Positions 34,750-43,854 of a stretch of DNA of 64,000 nt are shown piece by piece. The notes below the pieces were generated by a model. The model did no database searches and was not told where the DNA came from. It saw only the letters and a list, made by a program, of their open reading frames with translations. The position numbers were made by a program, and so were the translations under genes. The stretch is from Acidovorax sp. Its GTDB lineage: Bacteria; Pseudomonadota; Gammaproteobacteria; Burkholderiales; Burkholderiaceae_C. The DNA lies in NCBI GenBank assembly GCA_030692685.1, contig JAUXZO010000227.1, positions 1 to 64,000 on the forward strand, given 5' to 3'. Position 1 is the first letter of the stretch. Each line of letters begins with the position of its first letter.

Positions 34750-35556
34750 TCAACGGGTCACGATGGAGGCGGGGGCCTCGGGCTTTCGATGGAAACGCAC
34801 GCGCTTGAGCCACAGCTGCAGCGCGTGCCAGTGGATGCGGGCCATGATGGCCAGCGTCATGGCGGGGTAGCCCCACAGCGCCTGCCGCAAAGTGCGGGCG
34901 TTTGCGGGGTGCAGCGTGCCACTCACGCTGGTCTGGATGAGGGGGCCGCTGGCGTCGTCGTAGTCGATGCGCGCCACGGTGCGACCTGCGTCTTGCGTGT
35001 ACTGCGTGTCCTTTGGATTGACCTCGGTGCGCATGAATCGAAAACGATAGCCCCCGTTCACCTCGCAGAACGGCGACACATGGAACACCTTGCGCGCCTG
35101 TTGTTCCACGCCGTACTGCGGTGCATCCAACAGATAGCAGTGGCGCTCGCCAAAGGTGTTGTTCACCTCGACCACGATCGCGCGCAGGCTGCCGTCCGTG
35201 CGGTGGCAGTACCAAAAACTCACGGGCTTGAAGGTGTAGCCCAGCACCCTGGGGTAGCAGTGCAGCCAGACTTCGCCCGTCGCATCCTCAATGCCTTCGG
35301 TGCGCAGCAGAGCATCCAGCCACGCCAGCGCCCCGCCCTGTGCAGCGCTGCGGCCGTCCCCGTGGTCCACATCATGAAAGCTGATGGCACCGCGGCGGTT
35401 CACCGCCAACGCGCCCGGCGCATCCGACAAGCTGCGCATCGGCAGCATCAGGAAAAACGTGCGGTACGCAAACGCATGTTTTTTTGGCCGCAACCGCGTG
35501 TGGCGCACCTGGCCGAAGCCGATGAGTGGCACCGGGGGCGCGGCGCAATGGCTCAT
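34750..35556 (-). CDS. DUF1365 protein
   Basis: The product is 268 residues. The start VPLIGFGQVRHTRLRPKKHAFAYRTFFLML, YPRVLGYTFKPVSFWYCH and VVEVNNTFGERHCYLL are strong DUF1365 motifs. The family nearly always neighbours an FAD amine-oxidase-like gene and a CFA-like methyltransferase, as here. Its ATG overlaps the stop of the FAD gene by four bases. The biochemical role is not established. Confidence 0.93.
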   Translation of the reverse strand: MSHCAAPPVPLIGFGQVRHTRLRPKKHAFAYRTFFLMLPMRSLSDAPGALAVNRRGAISFHDVDHGDGRSAAQGGALAWLDALLRTEGIEDATGEVWLHCYPRVLGYTFKPVSFWYCHRTDGSLRAIVVEVNNTFGERHCYLLDAPQYGVEQQARKVFHVSPFCEVNGGYRFRFMRTEVNPKDTQYTQDAGRTVARIDYDDASGPLIQTSVSGTLHPANARTLRQALWGYPAMTLAIMARIHWHALQLWLKRVRFHRKPEAPASIVTR

Positions 35557-36872
35557 GCGGCCTCCGCCAAGGGGGCGGGCATGGCTGCCAGCAATTGCTC
35601 TGCCACGGCCAAGCCTGATTTGAGGCCATCTTCATGAAAGCCATAACCCGTCCACGCACCGCAAAACCAGGTGTGCTCACGCCCCTGGATATTGCCAAGC
35701 AGCTGCTGCGCACGAATCGCTGCCATGTCGAACACCGGGTGCGCATATTCATAGCTGCCGATGACGTGCTCGGGCGCGATGTCGCGCACGGGGTTGAGCG
35801 ACACCACCACGGGCTGGGCAAAGGGCACTGGCTGCAGTTGGTTGATAAGGTAGTGCAGGCACACGCGGGCCGACTCGCGGCTCTTCTGTTGGGCGCGTTC
35901 GTAGTTCCACGCAGCCCAGGCGGCGCGGCGCTCGGGCAGCACTGAAGTATCGGTGTGCAGCACGGCCCGGTTGGCCTGGTAGCGGATAGCGCCGAGCACC
36001 GCCCGCTCTTGCAGGGTGGGCTGGGCCAGCAGCGCCAGCGACTGGTCGGAATGTGTGGCCAGCACCACCTGGTCAAAGTGCTCAACCAGGCCATCAGTCA
36101 CCACGCGCACGCCCGCCGCATCGCGCTCGATACGGCGCACGGGCGTGGACAAGCGCTTGTCGGCAATGTCCGCCACGATCTTGTCAACGTAGTTGCGCGC
36201 ACCACCCGCCACCGTCCACCATTTGGGGCGGTTGCTGACCTGGATCAGGCCGTGGTTGTGGCAGAACCGGATCATGGTGGCCACAGGGAACTTCAGCATC
36301 TGATCGGTGGGGCAGCTCCAGATACAGCCGAGCATGGGCAGAAAGTACCAGTCGCGAAAGGCATCGCCAAAGCGGTGCTCGCGCAAAAAGTCACCCAAAG
36401 GTTGCATCAAGGCCGCGTCGGCCTTCGCCTCTGCGATGCGGGTGCACAGCTTGTTGAAGCGCAGCAGATCGCGCAGCATGCCCAGAAAGCGCGGGTTGAG
36501 CAGGTTGGACCGCTGTGCAAACACGGTGCTCAGGCTGGTGCCGCTCCACTCCAGCGCACGGCCGCCGCCTGAGCCACTTAGGGCGCCCGGCACCTGCACC
36601 GAAAACGACATGTCTGATTGGGCCGTCTCTACGCCAAGTTCTGCCAACAGGCGAATCAGGTTCGGGTAGGTACGCTCGTTGAACACGAGAAAGCCAGTGT
36701 CCACACCGTGGGTGACAGGGGTGCCCGACACATCCGGCAACGTGACATCGACTGTATGGGTGTGGCCACCAAAGTAATCGCCCGCCTCATAGAGCGTGAT
36801 GTCTGCCTGGCCACGCAATTGGTGCGCGACAGAGAGGCCTGAAATGCCGGAACCAATGATGGCGATTTTCAT
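35553..36872 (-). CDS. FAD-dependent oxidoreductase (amine-oxidase-like; possible fatty acyl desaturase)
   Basis: The product is 439 residues. The dinucleotide-binding motif IAIIGSGISGLSVAHQL starts the protein, followed by DYFGGHTHTVDV. A second FAD contact is seen near VVLATHSDQSLALL, and the C-terminal TWFCGAWTGYGFHEDGLKSG closes the fold. Family members beside CFA-like genes include the desaturase of the furan fatty acid pathway in Rhodobacter. It is the first gene of the reverse-strand cluster, with a 244-base leader region upstream. Confidence 0.9.
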   Translation of the reverse strand: MKIAIIGSGISGLSVAHQLRGQADITLYEAGDYFGGHTHTVDVTLPDVSGTPVTHGVDTGFLVFNERTYPNLIRLLAELGVETAQSDMSFSVQVPGALSGSGGGRALEWSGTSLSTVFAQRSNLLNPRFLGMLRDLLRFNKLCTRIAEAKADAALMQPLGDFLREHRFGDAFRDWYFLPMLGCIWSCPTDQMLKFPVATMIRFCHNHGLIQVSNRPKWWTVAGGARNYVDKIVADIADKRLSTPVRRIERDAAGVRVVTDGLVEHFDQVVLATHSDQSLALLAQPTLQERAVLGAIRYQANRAVLHTDTSVLPERRAAWAAWNYERAQQKSRESARVCLHYLINQLQPVPFAQPVVVSLNPVRDIAPEHVIGSYEYAHPVFDMAAIRAQQLLGNIQGREHTWFCGAWTGYGFHEDGLKSGLAVAEQLLAAMPAPLAEAA

Positions 36873-37039
36873 GACCGGCTCCCTCTGGCCGGTGCACGGA
36901 ATAAAAAGGTTGCGAAGCGTCCCGAAACGAATAAGAGAGGGAGGGAGGAGAAGCGCTCCAGGAGGTCAGTCGGAACCCGGGGGCCCGAAAGGCTTCGCAA
37001 CGTTAAAACTGTACGACGCGCAATCTTGTTGCGCAAGGG

Positions 37040-37068
37040 ATAGAGTGAGGATTCCCCCGCGAAGTTCC
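37040..37068 (-). promoter_or_regulatory. Possible ECF-sigma promoter for the lipid cluster
   Basis: On the reverse strand GGAACTT is followed after 17 bases by TCTAT, close to the RpoE-type consensus GGAACTT-N16-TCNAA. It points toward the FAD gene and lies about 170 bases from its start. Between them is a separate inverted pair GGTTGCGAAGC/GCTTCGCAACG (near 36908 and 36990) of unknown role. The match is imperfect and could be chance. Confidence 0.35.
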
Positions 37069-37116
37069 AGAGCTTGCGGTGGTTTTTTTTAAAGAAACGT
37101 AAAGAAAACATGTCCA

Positions 37117-37701
37117 TCACCGGGGCGCAGCCGCTGCCAGTTGCTTCTCAATCGCACGCACCAGGCCTTTGTTGTCGGGTCCAGTCAGGCTGGAATAGTT
37201 GTCTACCAGTTTGCCGTCGCGCCCCAGCAGGTATTTGTGAAAATTCCAGCGCGGCGCCGTGCCCGACAGCTCGGCGAGCTGGCGAAACAACGGGGACGCC
37301 TCGGCGCCTTTGACGCTGCTCTTGGCAAACATGGGGAACTTCACGCCGAAGGTGTTTTCGCAGAACTCTGCAATCTGCTGGTTGCTGCCCGATTCCTGTG
37401 AAAAGTCGTTGGACGGAAAGCCCAGCACCACCAGCCCCTTGTCCTTATAGCGGGCATACAGCTCTTCAAGCCCCTTGTACTGGCCGGTGAACCCGCAAAA
37501 ACTGGCGGTGTTCACCACCAGAACAACCTTGCCGCTGTATTGGCACAGCGACTGCGGCTTTTCGTCCTGCAGGCGGGGCACCGTGTGCTGCAGTGTGGCG
37601 GGGCATTGCACCGGTGCATCGGCCGCCTGGGCGGCGGGCGCCGTCAGGAGCACGGTAGCGCAGAGGCTGGCCGCCGAGAGGAGTCGTGAAAGGGTGTTCA
37701 T
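37117..37701 (-). CDS. Periplasmic glutathione peroxidase family protein (Cys type)
   Basis: The product is 194 residues with a Sec signal peptide (about 1-27, ending AAQA). The peroxidatic Cys lies in VNTASFCGFTGQYKGLEEL, where animals have selenocysteine. VLGFPSNDFSQESGSNQQIAEFC and the late WNFHKYLLGRDG are typical of the family. It should reduce lipid or alkyl hydroperoxides, probably with thioredoxin-like donors. It lies upstream of the lipid cluster on the same strand. Confidence 0.93.
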   Translation of the reverse strand: MNTLSRLLSAASLCATVLLTAPAAQAADAPVQCPATLQHTVPRLQDEKPQSLCQYSGKVVLVVNTASFCGFTGQYKGLEELYARYKDKGLVVLGFPSNDFSQESGSNQQIAEFCENTFGVKFPMFAKSSVKGAEASPLFRQLAELSGTAPRWNFHKYLLGRDGKLVDNYSSLTGPDNKGLVRAIEKQLAAAAPR

Positions 37702-38001
37702 GGGAGTTGGGGCTCTTGGATATGCCCAATTTAACCATTTCATCATTTTTTGTCCACATGAGTTTTTATTTGTACTGAACGGTATACGTCGTTCGTGGCG
37801 GTTTGGATTCAGATTCCTGACACGGATGTGGGGTGTTGCGCTCGGCCTTGGGGGCGCGGCTGCGCACACACGCACCAAAGTCCGCGCGGCACCGGCTCGG
37901 GCAACCGTCAGGTAACGAGGGATCTACTGACCCGCCGCGCTGACTGCGCGGCGAGCGAATGCGCAAAGGGGCAAAGGGGCAAAGGGGCTGCGCGCCTTCG
38001 C
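37702..38001. other. Gene-free region with a short tandem repeat
   Basis: The leader of the glutathione peroxidase gene occupies the left part. The right part contains three exact copies of the octamer GCAAAGGG (37963-37986) just after the end of the HD-domain gene, and a CCGCGCTGACTGCGCGG hairpin next to it. No protein-like frame is seen. Confidence 0.6.
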
Positions 38002-39207
38002 TCAGACTAGGCTGAGCAGCCGGTCCAGTGGGAGCGAGACCCGCACATCCTTGAAGGCCACCACGCCGGTGACCTTCCACGGCGGCATGCCCGATTCGCG
38101 TGGAATCGGCTCCCCGGTGGGCATACCGTCACGGTTGGTGACCACCGCCACCCGCGGGGTGGTGGCCGTGGCGCCACGGCGGATCACCACACCCACTTCC
38201 TGGCTGGCCAGCCGCACGAAAGCGCCCGGGGGATACACGCCCAAGGTTTTGACCAGCGCGGCTCCCATCTCGTCCACCTTGTGGTCTTCGTCGTAGTAGC
38301 TTGCCTGCATGGCCGCCGTGACGGGCATGGGCGAACGGGCTACGCGGGGCGCCAGGCGGGCCCCAAAGATGTCGGCGCGCTGAACCAGGCGGGCCATTTG
38401 CTGGGCTTCGGACTTCTTGTCCAGAGGGCCGGGGTTGCGGTGGTGGTGGCAGCGCACGGCCTCCAGCCACAAAGGGTCGGCCACGCCCAGCTGGCGCAGC
38501 AGCGCCTCGGAGCGGGCAGCGTGGTCTTCCACGCCCGCAATCTGGGCGGCCGTCAGGGGTTGGGTTTGCAGGGCAAGCTGGTCTTGCAGCTCGGTCATTG
38601 CGATGTTCATGCTCAGCCCGGCATACCCCACCTGCTGGACACGCGCATCGGGCCAGCGCAGCATCTCGCGCGCGACCACCATGCACACACAGCTCACCAG
38701 CATCGAATGCGTGGCGCTGTACATGCGCGTTTCCTGGGCCGAGAGATAAATGAGTGCGAGCAGCGTGGCGTCGGGCGTGTGTTCGCAAAGGCGGTTCAGC
38801 TCGTCGTGCAGCGCCTGAAAACGTCCGCCAAAGTCGCTGGCCGACGGTGCCCGCAGGAGTTGTGTGGTGCGCAGCTGCAGTTCGGGCCAATCGGGCAGCG
38901 TCTTGCCGCCCCGTCCCCGTACACCCGCATCCTCGGCGGCCGTCATCTTCATCGAGGCAATTTCGCCCAGATTGGTGTCGGCGATCAACATGCGCTGGAG
39001 CTGTGCCAAGTACGCCCGGTGGCTGCCGCCCGACTCATCGGTGTCCACACACAGCTCGCGGCCCCGCGCCACCATGGTGGCCAGTTCCTCCCGTGTGCGA
39101 ATGACATAGCCCTTTTGGGCCAACAGCGCGCCGTCGGCGCCCCGCAGCACAAACGGCAGCGGAGCGCCGACCTGGATGGATTCGATGTTGAGGCTGACGA
39201 GGTTCAT
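38002..39207 (-). CDS. Degenerate HD-GYP-type protein
   Basis: The product is 401 residues. The N-terminal part (to about 150) resembles the DUF3391-like or PilZ-like region found before HD-GYP domains. From about 165 the HD-GYP skeleton can be followed (THSMLVSCVCMVVAREM, then RCHHHR and RADIFGARL). The HDIGK metal motif is replaced by LSMNIA and no GYP triplet is present. It probably lacks c-di-GMP phosphodiesterase activity. ATG 39207 begins the conserved part; an ATG seven codons earlier is possible. Confidence 0.75.
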   Translation of the reverse strand: MNLVSLNIESIQVGAPLPFVLRGADGALLAQKGYVIRTREELATMVARGRELCVDTDESGGSHRAYLAQLQRMLIADTNLGEIASMKMTAAEDAGVRGRGGKTLPDWPELQLRTTQLLRAPSASDFGGRFQALHDELNRLCEHTPDATLLALIYLSAQETRMYSATHSMLVSCVCMVVAREMLRWPDARVQQVGYAGLSMNIAMTELQDQLALQTQPLTAAQIAGVEDHAARSEALLRQLGVADPLWLEAVRCHHHRNPGPLDKKSEAQQMARLVQRADIFGARLAPRVARSPMPVTAAMQASYYDEDHKVDEMGAALVKTLGVYPPGAFVRLASQEVGVVIRRGATATTPRVAVVTNRDGMPTGEPIPRESGMPPWKVTGVVAFKDVRVSLPLDRLLSLV

Positions 39208-39247
39208 AGTGCTCGCGCCATTATCCAACGCGCATCACCCTTCCAAA

Positions 39248-39279
39248 GCCGGGGCAACCAGGGGATTGCCCCGCTTTTT
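39248..39279 (-). terminator. Hairpin between the RND operon end and the HD-domain gene
   Basis: GCCGGGGCAA and TTGCCCCGC arms flank an eight-base loop, with T5 on one side and AAAG on the other. It lies about 60 bases past the RND pump stop and can act as the terminator of the efflux operon; the T-run favours the opposite direction, so it may be bidirectional. Confidence 0.6.
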
Positions 39280-39336
39280 GAAAGAAGTTGGGGGGGCACG
39301 TGCGCCACCCCAACATCACCATTCCCTGCTGTGATC

Positions 39337-42300
39337 TCACTGCAGGGGTTTTGGGGGCACCGGCACGGCGGGCGCCTCCGTTGCGGCAAGTTCGTCATGG
39401 TGTGCACCGCGCAAGCGGCGCAGCAACCGACCAAAACTTGCGCCTACGTCGTCCACCCCGGTGAACACCGCCGGAATCACCAGCAGGCTCAGCAGCGTGG
39501 ACGTGATCAGCCCTCCAATCACGGCGACCGCCATCGGGGAGCGAAAACTCGCATCCGCTGCGCCAAAGCCAATCGCAATCGGCAACATCCCCGCGCCCAT
39601 GGCCAGCGTGGTCATGATGATGGGGCGCGCGCGCTTGTGGCACGCGTCGATCAGCGCTTCAAACCGCGTAAGGCCGTGTTCACGGCGCGCCAGGATGGCG
39701 TACTCCACCAGCAAAATGGAGTTCTTGGTGGCTATGCCCATCAGCATGATGAGCCCGATGAGCGACGGCATCGAGAAGCTCTTTTGTGCAATCAAAAGGC
39801 CCACAAAAGCCCCACCCAGCGACAACGGCAGGGCCGCCAGGATGGTGACGGGGTGGAGAAAGTCCTTGAACAGCAGCACCAGCACGATGTAGATGCACAA
39901 CACGCCGGTCAACATGGCCAGGCCGAAGCTGGCAAACAGCTCGCCCATCATTTCGGCATCACCAATGGTCACCTGGCGCACGCCCGGCGGCAGCTTCTGG
40001 ATGGACGGCAGCGCCTCCACCGCCTTGGTGACCTCGCCCAGGGGCAGGCCGGACAGCTCGATCTCGAAGTTCACGTTTCGCGCACGGTCATACCGGTCGA
40101 CCACCGCGGGGCCGCCGCTGAACTCCAGCGTGGCCACTTGGCCCAGCATGACCGGGCCCTTGCTGCCCGGCACCGACAGGCGCTCCAGCAGCGACAAGTC
40201 CTGCCGCGCATCGTCCTGCAGCTTGACCACGATCGGAACCTGGCGCGACGCCAGGTTGAGCTTGGGCAGCGACACGTCGTAGTCGCCCACGGTGGCAATG
40301 CGCAATGTCTCGGCGATGGCACTGCTGGTCACGCCCAGGTCGGCAGCACGCGCAAAGTCGGGGCGCACCGCAATTTCGGACCGGACCAGGCTGGCGGTGG
40401 AAGATACGCTGCCCAGCCCGGGGATGGAGCGCAGGTCCTTCTCCACTGCCAGGGCCGCGCTGGTCAGTGCCAGGGGGTCGTCACCCGTGAGCACCAGCAC
40501 GTACTTTTCGCCCGAGCCGCCCAGGCCCACCTTGCTGCGCACACCCGGCAGCGTCTCCAGCGATGCACGGATCTGGTTTTCGATGCCCTGTTTGCGCGGT
40601 CGGTCGCCCCGCTCGGCCAGCAAGATGGTGAGTGTGGCCTTGCGCGTCTCGGCATTGCCAAGGCCTGCAAAGGGGTCGCCCCCGGCCGAACCACCGCCGA
40701 TGGTGGTGTACACGCTTTGCACATGGTCTACCTTGGCGATGCGCTGGCGGGCGTCTTCTGCCACGGCGCGCGTCTGGCCCAGGGTGGCACCAGGGGGCAG
40801 CTCCAGGTACACCTGGGTTTGCGAGTTGTCGTCCGGCGGGATGAAACCCGTGGGCAGCAGCGGAATGAGCGCCAGCGAGCCGATAAAAAACGCCGCCGTG
40901 GCAACAAACGTGACCCAGCGGTGCCGGATGCACCACGCGGCCCAGCGCAGGTACACCGTCATCCAGCGCGGATCCTTGTGATCGTCGACGATGGGCTTGA
41001 GGATGTAGGCGGCCATCATGGGCGTCAGCACCCGGGCCACCACCAGACTGGCAAACACGGCGAGCGACGCCGTCCAGCCAAACTGCTTGAAGAACTTGCC
41101 CGCAATGCCGCTCATGAACGCGGTGGGCAAAAACACCGCAATCAGCGTGAACGTGGTGGCCACCACGGCCAGCCCAATTTCGTCGGCCGCTTCCATGGCG
41201 GCCTGGTACGGCGACTTGCCCATGCGCAGGTGGCGCACGATGTTCTCCACCTCCACGATGGCATCGTCCACCAAGATGCCGACCACCAGCGACATCGCCA
41301 GCAGCGTGATCACGTTGATCGAAAAACCCAGCAAGTGCATGCCGATGAACGCTGGAATGATCGACAACGGCAGCGCCACCGCCGAGACAAACGTGGCACG
41401 CCAGTCGCGCAAAAAGAGCCACACCACCAGCACGGCCAGCAGCGCGCCTTCGTACAGCAAGTGCATGGAGCCGTCGTATTCCTCCTGCACGGGCTTTACA
41501 AAATTGAAGGCCTCGGTGACCTCCAGGTCGGGGTGTTGCTCGCGCAGTTCTTTCAAGGCAGCCTGCACGGCGCCGCCCACTTCGACCTCGCTGGCGCCTT
41601 TGCTGCGCGCCACCTCAAAGCCCACCACGGGCTTGCCGTTGAGCAAGGCCATGGCGCGGGGCTCGGCCACCGTGTCGGTGACCGTCGCTACCTGATCGAG
41701 CCGGATATGCCGACCGTCCGACAATGCCAGCGTGAGGCCAGCCAGTTCTTGCGCCGACTGCACCGTGGCCAGCGTGCGCACCGGCTGCTCGCTGCCGCCC
41801 AGGTCGGTGCGGCCGCCCGCGCTTTCGGTCTGTACCAGCCGCAGCTGGCGCGAGATATCGGCCGCCGTGGCGTTCAACGCCTGCAGCTTGACCGGGTCCA
41901 GCGACACATGCACCTGTCGGTCCACACCGCCGACGCGGGTCACTGCGCCCACACCGCGCACCGACAGCAACTTCTTGGCCACAGCGTCGTCCACAAACCA
42001 GGACAGCGCCTCGTCGTCCATGCGGGCCGAGGCGATGGTGAACGCCAGCACGGGCTGTGCGGCCAGGTCCATCTTGGTCACGATGGGGTCGCGCACGTCG
42101 CCGGGCAGGTCGCCGCGCACGCGCGCTACTGCCGAGCGCACATCGTCCAGCGCCTCTTGTGTGGGCTTTTCCAGGCGGAACTCGGCGGTGATGGTGGCGC
42201 CGCCGTCCTGCACCTTGGTGTAGATGTGTTTCAGGTCCTGCAGCGTGGCGATACTGTTCTCGATCTTGCGCGCCACGTCGTTTTCGAGCTGCGCGGGCGA

Positions 42301-42462
42301 GGCACCGGGCAGCGCCACGGTGACCGAAATCGTGGGCAGGTCAATGTCCGGAAAGTTCTGCACCTTCATGGCGTTGAACGACAGCAGGCCGCCAAACGTC
42401 AGCAGCACAAACAGCATCAACGCCGGGATGGGGTTCTTGATCGACCAGGTGGATACATTCAT
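39337..42462 (-). CDS. RND-family inner membrane efflux pump (AcrB/MexF-like)
   Basis: The product is 1041 residues, the standard size, with two halves of six helices and large periplasmic loops. The helix-4 proton-relay acidic pair is present in VGILVDDAIVEVENIV. NPIPALMLFVLL starts the first helix and GGAFVGLLIAQKSFSMPSLIGLIMLMGI lies in the second half. It expels organic compounds with the adaptor and outer-membrane channel encoded upstream. The substrate is not deducible. Confidence 0.95.
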   Translation of the reverse strand: MNVSTWSIKNPIPALMLFVLLTFGGLLSFNAMKVQNFPDIDLPTISVTVALPGASPAQLENDVARKIENSIATLQDLKHIYTKVQDGGATITAEFRLEKPTQEALDDVRSAVARVRGDLPGDVRDPIVTKMDLAAQPVLAFTIASARMDDEALSWFVDDAVAKKLLSVRGVGAVTRVGGVDRQVHVSLDPVKLQALNATAADISRQLRLVQTESAGGRTDLGGSEQPVRTLATVQSAQELAGLTLALSDGRHIRLDQVATVTDTVAEPRAMALLNGKPVVGFEVARSKGASEVEVGGAVQAALKELREQHPDLEVTEAFNFVKPVQEEYDGSMHLLYEGALLAVLVVWLFLRDWRATFVSAVALPLSIIPAFIGMHLLGFSINVITLLAMSLVVGILVDDAIVEVENIVRHLRMGKSPYQAAMEAADEIGLAVVATTFTLIAVFLPTAFMSGIAGKFFKQFGWTASLAVFASLVVARVLTPMMAAYILKPIVDDHKDPRWMTVYLRWAAWCIRHRWVTFVATAAFFIGSLALIPLLPTGFIPPDDNSQTQVYLELPPGATLGQTRAVAEDARQRIAKVDHVQSVYTTIGGGSAGGDPFAGLGNAETRKATLTILLAERGDRPRKQGIENQIRASLETLPGVRSKVGLGGSGEKYVLVLTGDDPLALTSAALAVEKDLRSIPGLGSVSSTASLVRSEIAVRPDFARAADLGVTSSAIAETLRIATVGDYDVSLPKLNLASRQVPIVVKLQDDARQDLSLLERLSVPGSKGPVMLGQVATLEFSGGPAVVDRYDRARNVNFEIELSGLPLGEVTKAVEALPSIQKLPPGVRQVTIGDAEMMGELFASFGLAMLTGVLCIYIVLVLLFKDFLHPVTILAALPLSLGGAFVGLLIAQKSFSMPSLIGLIMLMGIATKNSILLVEYAILARREHGLTRFEALIDACHKRARPIIMTTLAMGAGMLPIAIGFGAADASFRSPMAVAVIGGLITSTLLSLLVIPAVFTGVDDVGASFGRLLRRLRGAHHDELAATEAPAVPVPPKPLQ

Positions 42463-42474
42463 GAAGAACGCTCC

Positions 42475-43695
42475 TCAATTAATAGCTATTAGCGCTTGAT
42501 GGATAAGCGCTAGAGGCACTTTTCGCTCAAAATCCAGCAAAGAAGTCGGGTTAGCAGGTGCCGCCGACGTCACCACCCGCACCAAGTCGCCATCGTTCAA
42601 AAATCCCGCGCCGCGCACCGCGATGGAGGCATTTGCGTCCAGGCCCGACAGCACTTCGACCCGGTCGGCCACGCGGCGACCGGTCATCACCTTGCGCATC
42701 TGCACGCGCTGCTCGGCACCCACCACAAACACGTACGAGAAGCCATCGCGCACGACCAGCGATTCTTGTGGCACCGTGAGCGCCTCGCTAGAGCCCAAGG
42801 CAAAGTCACCGCGCGCGAACATGCCTGCACGGAAGTCTGCGTTGAGGGGCAGGTCCACATAGACCAAAGCGTTTCGCGTCTGCGGGTCTACCGTGGGCGC
42901 GATCATGCGCACGGTGCCCTCCACCGCCGCGCCACTGGCGGCGGTGACGCTGACCTTGGCGCCCGTCTGAATGCGGCGCAGCTCGGTGGAGGTGACTTCG
43001 GCGCGCCACTCCAGCCGACCCTTTCGCACCATGCGAAACAGCTCGGCACCCGCGCCCACCACCGCACCCACCGTGGCCGTGCGGGCCGAGATCACGCCGC
43101 TGTCAGGCGCCACTACCTGGGTGTATTTGAGGCGAAGTTGCTGGGCATTGAGCGTGGCCTGGGCGGCCTGCACGCGGGCCTGGGCGGTTTTTTCTGCGGT
43201 AGTGAACTGCTGGATCTGTTGCTGGCTGAGCGCACCCGTGGCCTGCAAAGACCGGGCCCGGTCCGCATTGGCCCCCGCTTCGGCCGCATTGGCCTGGGCT
43301 TCGAGCAGGCTGGCCCGCACCTGGGCCACGTCGGCCTGCACCGTATCGGCCGAGAAGGTGGCCAACACCTGGCCTGCCTTCACCACGTCGCCCACGTTCG
43401 CGCGCACGTCGGTCAGGCGCAGGCCATTGCTTTCGGCGCCGATGATGGCCTCCTGCCACGCAGCGACGTTGCCATTGGCCGTGAGGCGCAGCGGCACAGC
43501 GGTGCGTTGGGGTTGGGCGGTGGTCACCGTCAGCGCAGGGCGGGGCTGGTTGGCCTTGGGCTCATCGGCCGCGCGTGATGCGCCTGAATACACCAGCGCC
43601 CCCGCAGTGGTCAGCAAGCAGGTGGCAATCACGGCGAAGGCAACGGGAGAGAGCCTGGAGAAAGAAGGGAAGAAAGAGGAATATGGCATGTGCAT
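42475..43695 (-). CDS. RND efflux periplasmic adaptor (membrane fusion protein)
   Basis: The product is 406 residues. An N-terminal signal/anchor (about 12-38) is followed by the lipoyl half (ANVGDVVKAGQVLATFSADTVQADV), a coiled-coil hairpin of about 80 residues and the beta-barrel end with APTVDPQTRNALVYVDLP. It links the RND pump to the outer-membrane channel. The last residues, PLALIHQALIAIN, are encoded by a palindromic repeat copy. The pump gene starts 12 bases downstream. Confidence 0.94.
   Translation of the reverse strand: MHMPYSSFFPSFSRLSPVAFAVIATCLLTTAGALVYSGASRAADEPKANQPRPALTVTTAQPQRTAVPLRLTANGNVAAWQEAIIGAESNGLRLTDVRANVGDVVKAGQVLATFSADTVQADVAQVRASLLEAQANAAEAGANADRARSLQATGALSQQQIQQFTTAEKTAQARVQAAQATLNAQQLRLKYTQVVAPDSGVISARTATVGAVVGAGAELFRMVRKGRLEWRAEVTSTELRRIQTGAKVSVTAASGAAVEGTVRMIAPTVDPQTRNALVYVDLPLNADFRAGMFARGDFALGSSEALTVPQESLVVRDGFSYVFVVGAEQRVQMRKVMTGRRVADRVEVLSGLDANASIAVRGAGFLNDGDLVRVVTSAAPANPTSLLDFERKVPLALIHQALIAIN
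42480..42532. repeat. Palindromic repeat, copy 5, spanning the end of the adaptor gene
   Basis: TAATAGCTATTAGCGCTTGA, then TGGATAAGCGCTAGAGGCAC and TTTTCGCTCAAAA. The arms are TAGCGCTT and AAGCGCTA. Read on the reverse strand it encodes the last dozen residues of the adaptor, and it precedes the pump ATG. Confidence 0.85.
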
Positions 43696-43854
43696 CCGTC
43701 CTAAAAAATTCGTTTCAGTGGTTCATGGCACACAGAACTGGCGCGACCCAGGCCAGTGCACCCGTGGAACTGGCTTTGCCAGGCCACCGGGTGCGCCCCC
43801 CTACCGCACGCAGTGCGAGAAAGGGGGAAGCTGCGAAGCAGCTCAGGGGGTGCT

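Noticed and set aside
38281..42492. A 1403-codon open frame on the plus strand
   Set aside because: It is exactly antisense to the RND pump and HD-domain genes; its translation is rich in His, Gln, Gly and Arg with no family motifs, as expected for a shadow of high-GC codon use.
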